From the NCBI GenBank assembly GCA_024762485.1, contig JANTHH010000024.1:1-18433 (forward strand): a stretch of 18,433 nt of DNA, read 5' to 3'. The DNA is from Chromatiales bacterium. GTDB lineage: Bacteria; Pseudomonadota; Gammaproteobacteria; Chromatiales; Chromatiaceae. Made by a program: the position numbers and the translations under genes. Shown here in pieces: positions 7,692 to 15,575 of the stretch. Positions within the stretch are counted from its first letter, which is position 1; every line of letters begins with the position of its first letter. The notes under the pieces are model-generated. The model saw only the letters and a program-made list of their open reading frames with translations. It was not told where the DNA came from and did not search any database.

Positions 7692-8681
7692 ATGAAGAAA
7701 GGGATCCTGGTCACCGGCGGCGCCGGCTACATCGGCAGCCACACGGTCAGGCAACTGGGCGAGGCCGGCGAGCGCATCGTGGTGCTGGACAACCTCAGCA
7801 AGGGCTTTCGCGATCACGTGCTGTACGGCGACCTGATCGAGGGTGATACCGCCGATCAGGCGCTGGTCAGCCGCATCCTCGCCGACTACGACGTGGACAC
7901 GGTTATCCACTTCGCCGCCCACACCATCGTCCCCGAGTCGGTCACCGACCCGCTCATGTACTACCGCAACAACACCTGTGCCAGCCGCAACCTGCTCGAA
8001 TGCGCATCGGAGGCCGGGGTGAAGCACTTCGTCTTCTCATCCACCGCTGCAGTCTACGGCGAGCCCGAATCGGGGCAATGCTGGGAAGACACCCCCACCG
8101 CCCCCATCAATCCCTACGGCATGTCCAAGCTGATGACCGAGCACATGCTGCGCGATCTCGGCAAGGCCAGCGCGATGCGCCATGTGATCCTGCGCTATTT
8201 CAACGTCGCAGGTTCCGACCCGCAGGGACGCATCGGCCAGTCAACCCCCGGCGCCACCCTGCTGATGAAGGTGGCCGCCGAGCAGGCCATGGGCAAGCGC
8301 GAGGCGCTCTACATTTTCGGCACCGATTACCCCACGCCGGACGGCACCGGGGTGCGCGACTACATCCATGTGGAGGATCTGGCAGACGCCCACCTCAAGG
8401 CGCTGGACTATCTGCGCGACGGCGGCGAGTCACAGACCCTCAACTGCGGCTACGGCCATGGCTACAGCGTGCGCGAGGTGCTGGAAACTGTGCAGAAGGT
8501 GCACGGCAAGCCGCTGAACATCATCGAGACCGAGCGTCGTGCCGGTGATCCGCCGACCCTGATCGCCGGTGCGGACAAGATCCGCGAGGTACTGGGCTGG
8601 CAGCCCCGCTATGACGATCTGGAAGAAATTGCCCGCAGCTCGCTGAACTGGGAGCGCAAGCTCACCGGGCAGGCCAGCTGA
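7692..8681 (+). CDS. galE: UDP-glucose 4-epimerase
   Basis: A 329-residue extended short-chain dehydrogenase that interconverts UDP-glucose and UDP-galactose (possibly the N-acetyl forms), supplying sugar nucleotides for surface polysaccharide. Motifs: NAD-binding GGAGYIGS (9-16), active-site NPYGMSK with Y142 and K146, then LRYFNVAG and RDYIHVEDLADAH. The frame extends upstream to 7464, but the ATG at 7692 puts the Rossmann strand right at the N-terminus as expected and has GGA upstream. uppP begins 2 bases after its stop, so the pair is an operon. Substrate choice cannot be decided from sequence. Confidence 0.93.
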   Translation: MKKGILVTGGAGYIGSHTVRQLGEAGERIVVLDNLSKGFRDHVLYGDLIEGDTADQALVSRILADYDVDTVIHFAAHTIVPESVTDPLMYYRNNTCASRNLLECASEAGVKHFVFSSTAAVYGEPESGQCWEDTPTAPINPYGMSKLMTEHMLRDLGKASAMRHVILRYFNVAGSDPQGRIGQSTPGATLLMKVAAEQAMGKREALYIFGTDYPTPDGTGVRDYIHVEDLADAHLKALDYLRDGGESQTLNCGYGHGYSVREVLETVQKVHGKPLNIIETERRAGDPPTLIAGADKIREVLGWQPRYDDLEEIARSSLNWERKLTGQAS

Positions 8682-8683
8682 TC

Positions 8684-9487
8684 ATGGATTGGGTGCAGGC
8701 GCTGATCCTGTCGATCGTCCAGGGACTGACCGAATATCTGCCCATCTCCAGTTCCGCCCACCTGATCCTGGCGCCGCGGCTGTTCGGCTTTGCCGATCAG
8801 GGCTTGGCCTTTGACGTGGCGGTACACCTGGGCTCGCTGTTCGCGGTGCTGATCTACTTCCGCCGCGAGGTGAACGCCATCACCCGCGCCTGGTTTGCCT
8901 CGCTGCCGGGCAGCGCACCCGCCACCGCCGACAGCCGGCTCGGCTGGGCCATCATCATCGGCACCATCCCGGTGGTGATCGCCGGCGGGCTGATGAAGGG
9001 CATTGTCGAGACCGAATTCCGTTCGCCGCTGATTATCGCCATCGCCACCATCGTCTTTGGCCTGGTGCTGTGGTGGGCCGATGTCCGCGCCAAGCGGGTG
9101 CGTGACGAATACAGCGTCAGCATCAAGGATGCACTGATCATCGGCTGCTTTCAGGTGCTGGCGCTGATCCCCGGCACTTCGCGCTCGGGCATCACCATCA
9201 CCGCCGGGCTGATGCTCGGCCTTACGCGCAAGGGCGCGTCACGATTCTCCTTCCTGCTCGCCATCCCCACCATCCTCATGTCCTCCATCCTGGTGATCAA
9301 GGACCTGATCGAGACCGACACCTATGTGGACTGGAATGCACTGTTCATGGGGGTGATGTTCTCCTGGGTCTCGGCCTATGCCTGTATCTATCTGTTCCTG
9401 AAGATGATCGAGCGCATCGGCATGCTGCCCTTTGTCATCTACCGCCTGTTGCTTGGTGGGCTGATCTTCGTGTTGCTTTACGCCTGA
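8684..9487 (+). CDS. uppP: Undecaprenyl-diphosphate phosphatase (BacA/UppP type)
   Basis: A 267-residue polytopic inner-membrane protein that dephosphorylates undecaprenyl diphosphate, recycling the lipid carrier used for peptidoglycan and exopolysaccharide export; it also confers bacitracin tolerance. Signatures: QGLTEYLPISSSAH (13-26), in which Q13 takes the first place of the (E/Q)xxxE motif and E17 the second; and PGTSRSGIT (163-171), whose R167 corresponds to the catalytic Arg. Several hydrophobic helices fill the rest. It is coupled to galE (2-base gap), which suggests both serve envelope glycan synthesis. Confidence 0.95.
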   Translation: MDWVQALILSIVQGLTEYLPISSSAHLILAPRLFGFADQGLAFDVAVHLGSLFAVLIYFRREVNAITRAWFASLPGSAPATADSRLGWAIIIGTIPVVIAGGLMKGIVETEFRSPLIIAIATIVFGLVLWWADVRAKRVRDEYSVSIKDALIIGCFQVLALIPGTSRSGITITAGLMLGLTRKGASRFSFLLAIPTILMSSILVIKDLIETDTYVDWNALFMGVMFSWVSAYACIYLFLKMIERIGMLPFVIYRLLLGGLIFVLLYA

Positions 9488-9521
9488 AGATGTCTTTAGC
9501 GCGACCGGACGCTGGGGACAG

Positions 9522-9609
9522 AAGATCTCTCCTCACTGTGTTCGTTCGAGATGACAAGACGTGAAGAAGGTGCAACAACCTTGTCATCCCGGGCGCAGGG
9601 AGAGAACTT
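9522..9609. repeat. Long imperfect inverted repeat between uppP and the protease gene
   Basis: The convergent spacer 9488-9644 contains two pairs of arms. The outer arm AAGATCTCTCC (9522-9532) matches GGAGAGAACTT (9599-9609) at 10 of 11 positions. The inner arm GATGACAAG (9550-9558) matches CTTGTCATC (9580-9588) perfectly around a 21-base loop. The layout (GTCATC...GGAGAGA...CTT and its inverted copy) is like the short dispersed palindromic repeats found in many proteobacterial intergenic spaces. It may act as a two-way transcription terminator for the converging genes. No second copy is present elsewhere in this window. Confidence 0.6.
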
Positions 9610-9644
9610 CACCACCCCGCCCATAACCCGACCCAGGCCAATCG

Positions 9645-10400
9645 CTACTTCTTTTTCGCCTCGGCCAGCAAGGGCCGCAGGAATTTCAGCGGGATAGCGT
9701 AGGTGATGCCGGTCGGCGTACTCAGTGCAGACTCCTTGCTGCCCTTGATCAGCACGCTGTTGATGACCCCCAGCAACTCGCCAGTCGCCTGGTCGTAGAC
9801 CGGGCTGCCGCTGTTGCCCGGATAGGCGGTGGCATCGAGCTGCAATACCTTGTAGGGGTGGCGCATCGCCTTGATGAGCCTGGCGGTCAACTGCCTGGCA
9901 TTGTTCTGCGGGATGGCAATGGGGGTGATGGAGGAGATGATGCCGCGGTGGGTCACCGCGTGCAGGCCGAGCACCATGCCCAGCGGATAGCCGGTGAAGG
10001 CGATCTCCTGGCCTTCACGTGCACTGCTGTCCTTGCCCAGCCTGAAGGCCGGTAGCGGCGGACCCGTGACACGCAGCACCACGAGATCGTGCAGGGGGTC
10101 CTCGGCCACCACCGTGGCACGTCTCACCCGGGCCTTCTCACCCTGGCCACTGAAGACCGCGAGATATTCAAAATGTTCGTGATCGAGCGAACTCGGCAGC
10201 ACGTGGGCATTGGTCACCACCAGATTGCCGTCGGCCACGGCGAAACCGGTGCCACGGAAGTTCGCCGGTGGGCTGGCGGTCTTCTTGTAGCTGCCGATGG
10301 CAACCACCGCGCCCCGGACCCGGTCGATGGTATCGGGCAGCGGATTGGCCGCAAGCCAGGGCGGGCACAACAGTGCAAGGCATAAAATCCAGATTCTCAC
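9645..10400 (-). CDS. Secreted trypsin-like serine protease (S1, no PDZ domain)
   Basis: A 251-residue protein whose signal peptide (about residues 1-18, ending LAA before NP) sends it to the periplasm or beyond. The catalytic triad is visible: H66 in TNAHV, D105 in HDLVVL, and S197 in GNSGSP. There is no room for a PDZ domain, so it is not a standard DegP/HtrA. The frame runs upstream to 10493, but the GTG at 10398-10400 is chosen because AGGAGG lies 8 bases before it and the signal peptide then begins directly. The competing ATG inside that leader hits a stop after three codons. It is divergent from the acyl-CoA ligase with a 112-base shared upstream region. Its substrate is unknown. Confidence 0.85.
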   Translation of the reverse strand: MRIWILCLALLCPPWLAANPLPDTIDRVRGAVVAIGSYKKTASPPANFRGTGFAVADGNLVVTNAHVLPSSLDHEHFEYLAVFSGQGEKARVRRATVVAEDPLHDLVVLRVTGPPLPAFRLGKDSSAREGQEIAFTGYPLGMVLGLHAVTHRGIISSITPIAIPQNNARQLTARLIKAMRHPYKVLQLDATAYPGNSGSPVYDQATGELLGVINSVLIKGSKESALSTPTGITYAIPLKFLRPLLAEAKKK

Positions 10401-10472
10401 GGCAGCATCCTCCTGATGACACACGGACAGCCTAACAGAGGCCGATGCAGACTCAAGAGTACAGCGACATGC

Positions 10473-10481
10473 TGATATAAT
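10473..10481 (+). promoter_or_regulatory. Extended -10 promoter for the ligase-decarboxylase unit
   Basis: TGATATAAT is a perfect extended -10 element (TGnTATAAT), ending 31 bases before the ligase ATG. The -35 region (about 10453-10458, TCAAGA) is poor, as is usual for extended -10 promoters. A small inverted repeat ACTC-AA-GAGT lies at 10451-10460 where an activator or repressor could bind; that role is inference. Confidence 0.55.
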
Positions 10482-10512
10482 CGCCACCTCCACCGGATAC
10501 CATGGTCAAGGC

Positions 10513-12087
10513 ATGACTACCCTGCTGCACCAGTTCATCGAACACCACGCCAATCTGACACCGACCGCCGTCGCACTACTGCACAAGGACCGCCAACTCG
10601 ACTACCGGCAACTGGCCGACGCGGTGAATGCGGTCTCTCGAGGGCTGCAGGCGCTGGGCCTGAGTCCTGACGAGCGGGTCGCCACCTACCTGCCGAAACA
10701 GATCGAGGCGGTCACCGGCATGTTCGGGGCCGTCGCTGCAGGCGGGGTCTTCGTGCCGGTCAATCCGGTCCTCAAGGCGGCCCAGGTCGGCTACATCCTC
10801 AACGACTGTAACGTGCGGGTGCTGATCACCAGCCTCGCCCGCGCCAGCGGCCTGGCGGAGGTGCTCGACCAGTGTCACGACCTCCGTCACCTGGTGCTGG
10901 TCGACGGCAGCCCCGGGCAACTGCCGGACGCACTGCAAACGCGCGCCATCGCCTGGGAAGACTTCGTTGCCGGTGAGGCCGGTCCGGCGCCCACACGCAT
11001 CGACAGCGACATGGCGGCCATCCTCTACACCTCGGGCAGCACGGGCAAGCCGAAAGGCGTGGTGCTGTCCCACCGCAACATGGTCGCCGGCGCCGAGAGC
11101 GTTGCCGAGTATCTGCGCAACAGCGCCGACGATCGGCTGCTCGCCGTGCTGCCGTTCAGTTTCGATTACGGCCTGAGTCAGCTCACCACGGCCTTTTCCG
11201 TCGGCGCCAGCGTTGCCTTGATGGACTACCTGTTGCCGCGAGATGTCATCCGTGCACTGGCACGCTATCGCATCACCGGGCTGGCCGCGGTGCCGCCGTT
11301 GTGGAACCAGCTGGCCGGCCTCGACTGGCCGGACGAGGTGCGCGACTCGTTGCGCTATATCACCAACTCGGGAGGGGCCATGCCGCTGGCGACCACCCGC
11401 AGTCTGCGCACGGCACTGCCCGACACCGACATCTATCTGATGTACGGACTCACCGAGGCCTTCCGCTCCAGCTACCTGCCACCGGACCAGGTCGACATTC
11501 GCCCCGAGTCCATGGGCAAGGCCATCCCCAATGCCGAGTTGCTGGTGGTGCGGGAGGATGGCAGCGAATGCGAGCCGGGTGAGCCGGGCGAGCTGGTGCA
11601 CCGCGGCGCACTGGTGGCCATGGGCTACTGGAACGCTCCGGAGAAGACGGCCGAACGCTTCCGGCCGGCGCCGGGACGACCGGCGGGGATACCGATCCCC
11701 GAGATCGCCGTCTGGTCCGGTGACCAGGTACGCAGGGACGAAGAGGGTTATCTCTACTTCATCAGCCGCAAGGATGAGATGATCAAGACCTCCGGCTACC
11801 GCGTCAGTCCCACGGAGGTGGAGGAAGTGGCCTACGCCATCGGCGGCCTGGCCCAGGCAGCGGCCCTCGGTGTACCCCACCCCACCCTGGGACAGGCCAT
11901 CGTGCTGGTGGTCCAGGTCACCGCTGACGGCCCCAGCGGGGACGATCTGCTCAGCCACTGCAAACGCGAACTTCCCGCCTACATGGTGCCCGCCGCCATC
12001 GAGGTCCGTGAAGAACTCCCGCGCAATGCCAATGGCAAGCTCGACCGTCGCAGCCTGTGCGACGGCTTCCAGGATTTTTTCAGCTGA
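10513..12087 (+). CDS. AMP-forming acyl-CoA ligase, exosortase A system-associated type
   Basis: A 524-residue adenylate-forming enzyme that activates a carboxylic acid with ATP and passes it to a thiol (CoA or an ACP arm). The P-loop TSGSTGKPKG spans 173-182. YGLTEAF is the A5 motif, GDQVRRDEEGYLYF and SRKDEMIKTSGYRVSPTEVE are the hinge and A8 region, and K509 in NANGKLDR is the catalytic Lys. The segments VFVPVNPVLKAAQVGYIL and DCNVRVLITS match the subfamily found next to exosortase A (TIGR03098-like, by recall). The acid substrate is not known. The decarboxylase follows 12 bases downstream. The start has only a weak ribosome-binding site (AAGG directly before the ATG), but the N-terminus fits the family. 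Confidence 0.88.
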   Translation: MTTLLHQFIEHHANLTPTAVALLHKDRQLDYRQLADAVNAVSRGLQALGLSPDERVATYLPKQIEAVTGMFGAVAAGGVFVPVNPVLKAAQVGYILNDCNVRVLITSLARASGLAEVLDQCHDLRHLVLVDGSPGQLPDALQTRAIAWEDFVAGEAGPAPTRIDSDMAAILYTSGSTGKPKGVVLSHRNMVAGAESVAEYLRNSADDRLLAVLPFSFDYGLSQLTTAFSVGASVALMDYLLPRDVIRALARYRITGLAAVPPLWNQLAGLDWPDEVRDSLRYITNSGGAMPLATTRSLRTALPDTDIYLMYGLTEAFRSSYLPPDQVDIRPESMGKAIPNAELLVVREDGSECEPGEPGELVHRGALVAMGYWNAPEKTAERFRPAPGRPAGIPIPEIAVWSGDQVRRDEEGYLYFISRKDEMIKTSGYRVSPTEVEEVAYAIGGLAQAAALGVPHPTLGQAIVLVVQVTADGPSGDDLLSHCKRELPAYMVPAAIEVREELPRNANGKLDRRSLCDGFQDFFS

Positions 12088-12099
12088 CGGAAACCGACC

Positions 12100-13332
12100 A
12101 TGAGTGAGAAACCGAGGCACGCACCGCTGATCCAGTTCCCCATCGTCGACGACGAACTGGTCATCGGCGACATGCCGCTGACCCGCCTCGCCGAACAGGT
12201 CGGCCAGACACCCTTCTATGCCTATGACCGCGAGGCCATGAGCCGCCGGGTACGTGACCTGCGCGAGGTCCTGCCCGCGGATATCAGCCTGCACTATGCG
12301 ATGAAGGCCAACCCCATGCCCGCGGTGGTCGACCACATGGCGAGCCTGGTGGATGGCCTCGATGTGGCCTCACTGGGAGAGTTGCGGGTGGCCCTGGGCA
12401 GCGGCATGGACCCGGCGGAGATCAGCTTCGCCGGCCCCGGCAAGCGCGACCAGGAACTGTCCGCCGCGGTGGCGGCCGGGATCACCGTCAATCTCGAGTC
12501 GCCCGGTGAACTGGAACGCATCGCCGTCGCGGGCGAGCGCCTCGGCATCACCCCCCGGGTGGCGGTGCGGGTCAACCCGGACTTCGAGCTGAAGTCCTCC
12601 GGCATGAAGATGAGCGGCGGCCCCAAGCCCTTTGGTATCGATGCGGAGCAGGTGCCCGCAGCGCTCGCGCGCATCGGTGAACTGGGCCTGCACTTCCGTG
12701 GCTTTCACATATTCAGCGGCTCCCAGAACCTCAAGGCGGAGAGCCTGATCGAGGCGCAGGACGCCAGCTTCGAACTCGCCTACCGGCTGGCCGATGACGC
12801 ACCTGCACCGATCGAGGTACTGAACATCGGCGGCGGTTTCGGCATCCCCTACTTCCCGGGCGAGCAGCGCCTCGACCTCACCCCGGTAAGCGAGAACCTG
12901 GCACAGCGGCTGGATACCTGCCGCTCACGGCTCGGTGACAGCGAGGTGGTGATCGAGCTCGGTCGTTACCTGGTGGGCGAGGCCGGCGTGTACGTGTGCC
13001 GGGTGATTGACAGGAAGATCTCGCGCGGCCAGACCTACCTGGTCTGCGATGGCGGGCTGCATCACCATCTCGCCGCCTCCGGCAACTTCGGCCAAGTGAT
13101 CCGCAAGAACTACCCGGTGGTCAAGGCCGACGCGGTCAACGACGGCCCGCGCGAGACCGTCAGCGTGGTCGGCCCGCTGTGCACACCCCTGGACCTGCTT
13201 GCCGACCGGATGGAACTCGGCACGGCCGGACCCGGCGACCTGATCGCCGTGCTGCAGTCGGGCGCCTATGGCTACACCGCCAGTCCGCATCTTTTCCTCA
13301 GCCAGCCCGCGGCAGTCGAGGTGCTGGTCTAG
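12100..13332 (+). CDS. PLP-dependent decarboxylase, exosortase A system-associated type
   Basis: A 410-residue fold-type III (alanine-racemase-like) decarboxylase of the ornithine/diaminopimelate/arginine family 2. K69 in HYAMKAN is the Schiff-base lysine. GGGFGIP (244-250) binds the PLP phosphate. GPLCTPLD carries the Cys donated to the neighbouring active site in the dimer, and GAYGYTASP is near the end. Family sequence resembles the exosortase A-associated decarboxylase (TIGR03099-like, by recall). It may act on an amino acid to yield an amine, possibly on an ACP- or CoA-linked substrate; this is inference. GGAAA precedes the ATG and the gene is cotranscribed with the ligase. Its stop lies 7 bases from the stop of the convergent hydrolase 1 gene. 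Confidence 0.9.
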   Translation: MSEKPRHAPLIQFPIVDDELVIGDMPLTRLAEQVGQTPFYAYDREAMSRRVRDLREVLPADISLHYAMKANPMPAVVDHMASLVDGLDVASLGELRVALGSGMDPAEISFAGPGKRDQELSAAVAAGITVNLESPGELERIAVAGERLGITPRVAVRVNPDFELKSSGMKMSGGPKPFGIDAEQVPAALARIGELGLHFRGFHIFSGSQNLKAESLIEAQDASFELAYRLADDAPAPIEVLNIGGGFGIPYFPGEQRLDLTPVSENLAQRLDTCRSRLGDSEVVIELGRYLVGEAGVYVCRVIDRKISRGQTYLVCDGGLHHHLAASGNFGQVIRKNYPVVKADAVNDGPRETVSVVGPLCTPLDLLADRMELGTAGPGDLIAVLQSGAYGYTASPHLFLSQPAAVEVLV

Positions 13333-13339
13333 AACCGGC

Positions 13340-14242
13340 TCAGTCGCCGTCCGGCGACCGCCGCCCCTCATCGGCCAGCCACTGGTTGGTCCAGTCGGCG
13401 ACCTGGTCACGCCAGGCACGGCAGGAGAATGTGTGGTCGGCCTCGGCCAGATCGTGTCGCTGCACGCGCGCTGACGACAGCAACGCGCGCCAGCGCTCGT
13501 CCGCGGCCACCAGGTCGCGGAATTCATCCGCGGTCAGGTCACGCCCGCTGAGGATCAGCAGCACCCGGCCGCCGAATCGCGAGAGTCCATGGAACATGCG
13601 AGCAGGGAGATCGAGATCCCCGGGCAGGTCGGCGGCGAGACCGTTGTCTCCGGCATCACGACCACCTCCCCGTGCCCGCCGAGCCAGGCTCAGCAGCGAC
13701 CCCAGGGAGGCCAGCGGATTCCACTGCAGCCGCAGCAGCTTGCGCCAGAACGCCGGGGCCAACAGCCGTTGCAGATAATAGTGCCTGATATAGGCCTTGG
13801 CCTCGCCGCTTTCGGTTCGCACCCAGGGGTTGAGCATCACCAGGCCATCTACCCGGGCATCCCGCCAGCCGTAGAAAGCAGCGGCGGAAGCGGCATCGCA
13901 CAGTCCCCACAGCACCACCCGATCGACCGATGGCATGGCACCCTGCAGGGCGTCGATGGCCGCCTCGATGTCCGCACCGACATCGGCAAAATCGCGCAGC
14001 GATCCCTCGCTGTCGCCCATGCCGCGATAGTCGAAGCGCAGCACCGGGGTGCCATGGGCGGCCAATGCACGCGCCAGCAGCACGAATTGCCGGTGACTGC
14101 CGACGCGGTACTGGGGTCCGCCGACCACCAGCACCACGCCACGGCTCGCATCACCCTCGACACCGTGGAGGATGCCACTGAGGTTCTCGCCGCGGCAGGG
14201 GAAGGTCAGAGGAGTTTCCAGCTCGATAACGTCCATGGCCAT
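13340..14242 (-). CDS. Alpha/beta hydrolase 1, exosortase A system-associated type (Cys nucleophile)
   Basis: A 300-residue alpha/beta-hydrolase with the oxyanion-region GGPQYRVGSHRQ (41-52) and LRFDYRGMGDSEG. The nucleophile elbow is LWGLCDAAS with C115 where serine is usual. The remaining triad is probably D235 (SGRDLTADEF) and H270 (EADHTFS). The Cys elbow and surrounding sequence match the family I know as hydrolase 1 of exosortase A systems (TIGR03100-like). A thioesterase or acyl-transfer role would suit the ACP and acyl ligase nearby, but this is inference. The ATG overlaps the hydrolase 2 stop by one base (TGATG). A second in-frame ATG at 14236 is an alternative start. Confidence 0.87.
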   Translation of the reverse strand: MAMDVIELETPLTFPCRGENLSGILHGVEGDASRGVVLVVGGPQYRVGSHRQFVLLARALAAHGTPVLRFDYRGMGDSEGSLRDFADVGADIEAAIDALQGAMPSVDRVVLWGLCDAASAAAFYGWRDARVDGLVMLNPWVRTESGEAKAYIRHYYLQRLLAPAFWRKLLRLQWNPLASLGSLLSLARRARGGGRDAGDNGLAADLPGDLDLPARMFHGLSRFGGRVLLILSGRDLTADEFRDLVAADERWRALLSSARVQRHDLAEADHTFSCRAWRDQVADWTNQWLADEGRRSPDGD

Positions 14243-15060
14243 CAGCGCCCACTGCCCAGCACATCGACACTGGCCTCGATCAGCTGCGGCACGTCGACCA
14301 GCTCCTGGGTCGCCCAGAACGGGTCACCGGGCAGGCGCCTGGCAGATACCTCGGCACCGCTGTCGCGCCATGCCTCCACAAGCTGGGCGGATGCCGGAGA
14401 CAGCGCCACCGGCGGCGTGCCCCCACCCAGTTCGATCCAGTGAAGGACCTTTCCGGCAACCGGGCCCCGGGGTTGCAGTGTGGCGGCCTCCAGCGCGTCG
14501 GCCAGCGCCGGTGACAATGCGTAGCCGGCGATCTCGAGGGCCTCACCCGCTGCCAGGCGGGCACGCAGTTCCTTCACGGTCTCGCCCGAACCGCTGGTCA
14601 TCCCCGCCGCCATGCGCAGGCGCAGGAACTGGGTGAGTTGCTGGGCACCCTTTCCCACCGGCTGCCAGAACAGCAGGTGATCGACCGGCAGGTCCAACGC
14701 GTCCTGCATCTCGTTGGCCAGCAAGCAGCCGGCACGCAGTCCACCGAGCAGCAGGCGCCGACAACCCTGTTGTGCCAGCCACTGGCTGGTGCGGACCAGG
14801 TCGTCGCGCCAGATCTCCCAGCGTGCCTCGCCGAAATCACCTGCGCTGTCGCCGGTGCCGTACAGGTCCGGCAGGCACATGCCGATGCCCCTGCCGGCCA
14901 GGGCATGACCGAGCCGCGCCATCATCCGCCGCGACTTGTTCATTTCCTCGGCCCAGGGCGGGACGAATATCAGCCAGCTGTCCGGTGGTTTGCCGTCAGG
15001 GAGAAAGCAGGTGGCGAGGATGCGGCCTGCACCACCGGGGATAAAGGCGGGTTTCAGCAC
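14242..15060 (-). CDS. Alpha/beta hydrolase 2, exosortase A system-associated type (Arg at the elbow)
   Basis: A 272-residue protein with an alpha/beta-hydrolase core. PPWAEEMNKSRRMM (34-47) and PDLYGTGDSAGDFGEARW (64-81) are the subfamily hallmarks. The elbow reads GGLRAG (106-111), so R109 occupies the nucleophile position and no Ser, Cys or Asp is available there. It may therefore not be a true hydrolase but a partner or pseudoenzyme for hydrolase 1, with which it overlaps. It matches the family I recall as hydrolase 2 of exosortase A systems (TIGR03101-like). The GTG start at 15058-15060 has AAGG about 10 bases upstream. It begins 30 bases after the ACP stop. Confidence 0.85.
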   Translation of the reverse strand: MLKPAFIPGGAGRILATCFLPDGKPPDSWLIFVPPWAEEMNKSRRMMARLGHALAGRGIGMCLPDLYGTGDSAGDFGEARWEIWRDDLVRTSQWLAQQGCRRLLLGGLRAGCLLANEMQDALDLPVDHLLFWQPVGKGAQQLTQFLRLRMAAGMTSGSGETVKELRARLAAGEALEIAGYALSPALADALEAATLQPRGPVAGKVLHWIELGGGTPPVALSPASAQLVEAWRDSGAEVSARRLPGDPFWATQELVDVPQLIEASVDVLGSGR

Positions 15061-15090
15061 GGTCGTCGGACCTTGCGCGGGTGCCGGGGA

Positions 15091-15336
15091 TCAGAGCTTG
15101 CTGTTGACGAAATCCAGCAGGTTGCCGAGGGTCTCGAAGGTCTCGGCACTGATGTCGTCGTCCTCGACCATGATGCCGTACTGGTCCTCCAGGGCCGTGA
15201 TGACCGAGACCACCGCCATGGAGTCGAACTCGGGGATACCGCCGAGCAGTGCGGAATCGGCCTGCAGCGACGCGGTGCGTTCACCCAGTTGCAACATGTC
15301 GCCGACGATCTGCCGGACCTCTTCAAGACTCGCCAT
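15091..15336 (-). CDS. Acyl carrier protein
   Basis: An acidic 81-residue carrier protein with the phosphopantetheine site FDSM, S39 being the attachment serine. Helical pattern and size are typical of standalone ACPs. It is too divergent around the site (PEFDSMAVVSV) to be the fatty-acid AcpP. It leads the minus-strand unit ACP-hydrolase 2-hydrolase 1, so it probably carries the acyl group made by the convergent ligase-decarboxylase unit. A good ribosome-binding site (GGGAG, about 8 bases from the ATG) supports the start. Confidence 0.92.
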   Translation of the reverse strand: MASLEEVRQIVGDMLQLGERTASLQADSALLGGIPEFDSMAVVSVITALEDQYGIMVEDDDISAETFETLGNLLDFVNSKL

Positions 15337-15380
15337 TCAAGCATCTCCCATTGATTCGCACCCCGGTGGGCAGTCGCGGG

Positions 15381-15411
15381 ATTATACATGGTGACTCCGT
15401 GTCCGGCTCAA
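15381..15411 (-). promoter_or_regulatory. Candidate promoter for the ACP-hydrolase unit
   Basis: A perfect minus-strand TATAAT (15381-15386) lies about 45 bases before the ACP ATG. TTGAGC (15406-15411) is the best -35, with a long 19-base spacer. The position is right for a promoter of the three-gene minus unit. Confidence 0.45.
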
Positions 15412-15440
15412 GGGCATGTGGCCGCGTCAGGGAAGACCGG

Positions 15441-15456
15441 TAGAATGCGATATCGC
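15441..15456 (+). promoter_or_regulatory. -10 box and 10-base palindrome before the amide-ligase gene
   Basis: TAGAAT (15441-15446, 5 of 6 to the sigma-70 -10) is followed at once by the perfect palindrome GCGATATCGC (15447-15456), which would cover the transcription start. No clear -35 is present. The palindrome could be an operator or chance. Confidence 0.35.
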
Positions 15457-15575
15457 TTGGCCCCGGCCTCCGGCGGGTTAAAATGACGAAAACAATCAAG
15501 GAACGGAAAACCGCCTGTGCCCGCCCTGCCCATGTACGATCATCATTGCCTCCCGCCCAGACAAGGTCCGCGCTC

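Noticed and set aside
10576..12336. Long minus-strand open frame (586 codons) opposite the acyl-CoA ligase
   Set aside because: It is a shadow of the ligase and the start of the decarboxylase. The composition (many His, Gln and Val) is typical of reverse-strand reading and no domain is visible.
15483..15575. N-terminal extension of the amide ligase from ATG 15483
   Set aside because: The extra 31 residues have no counterpart in the AsnB family, and the family N-terminus aligns with ATG 15576. It remains possible and does not restore a usable N-terminal Cys.
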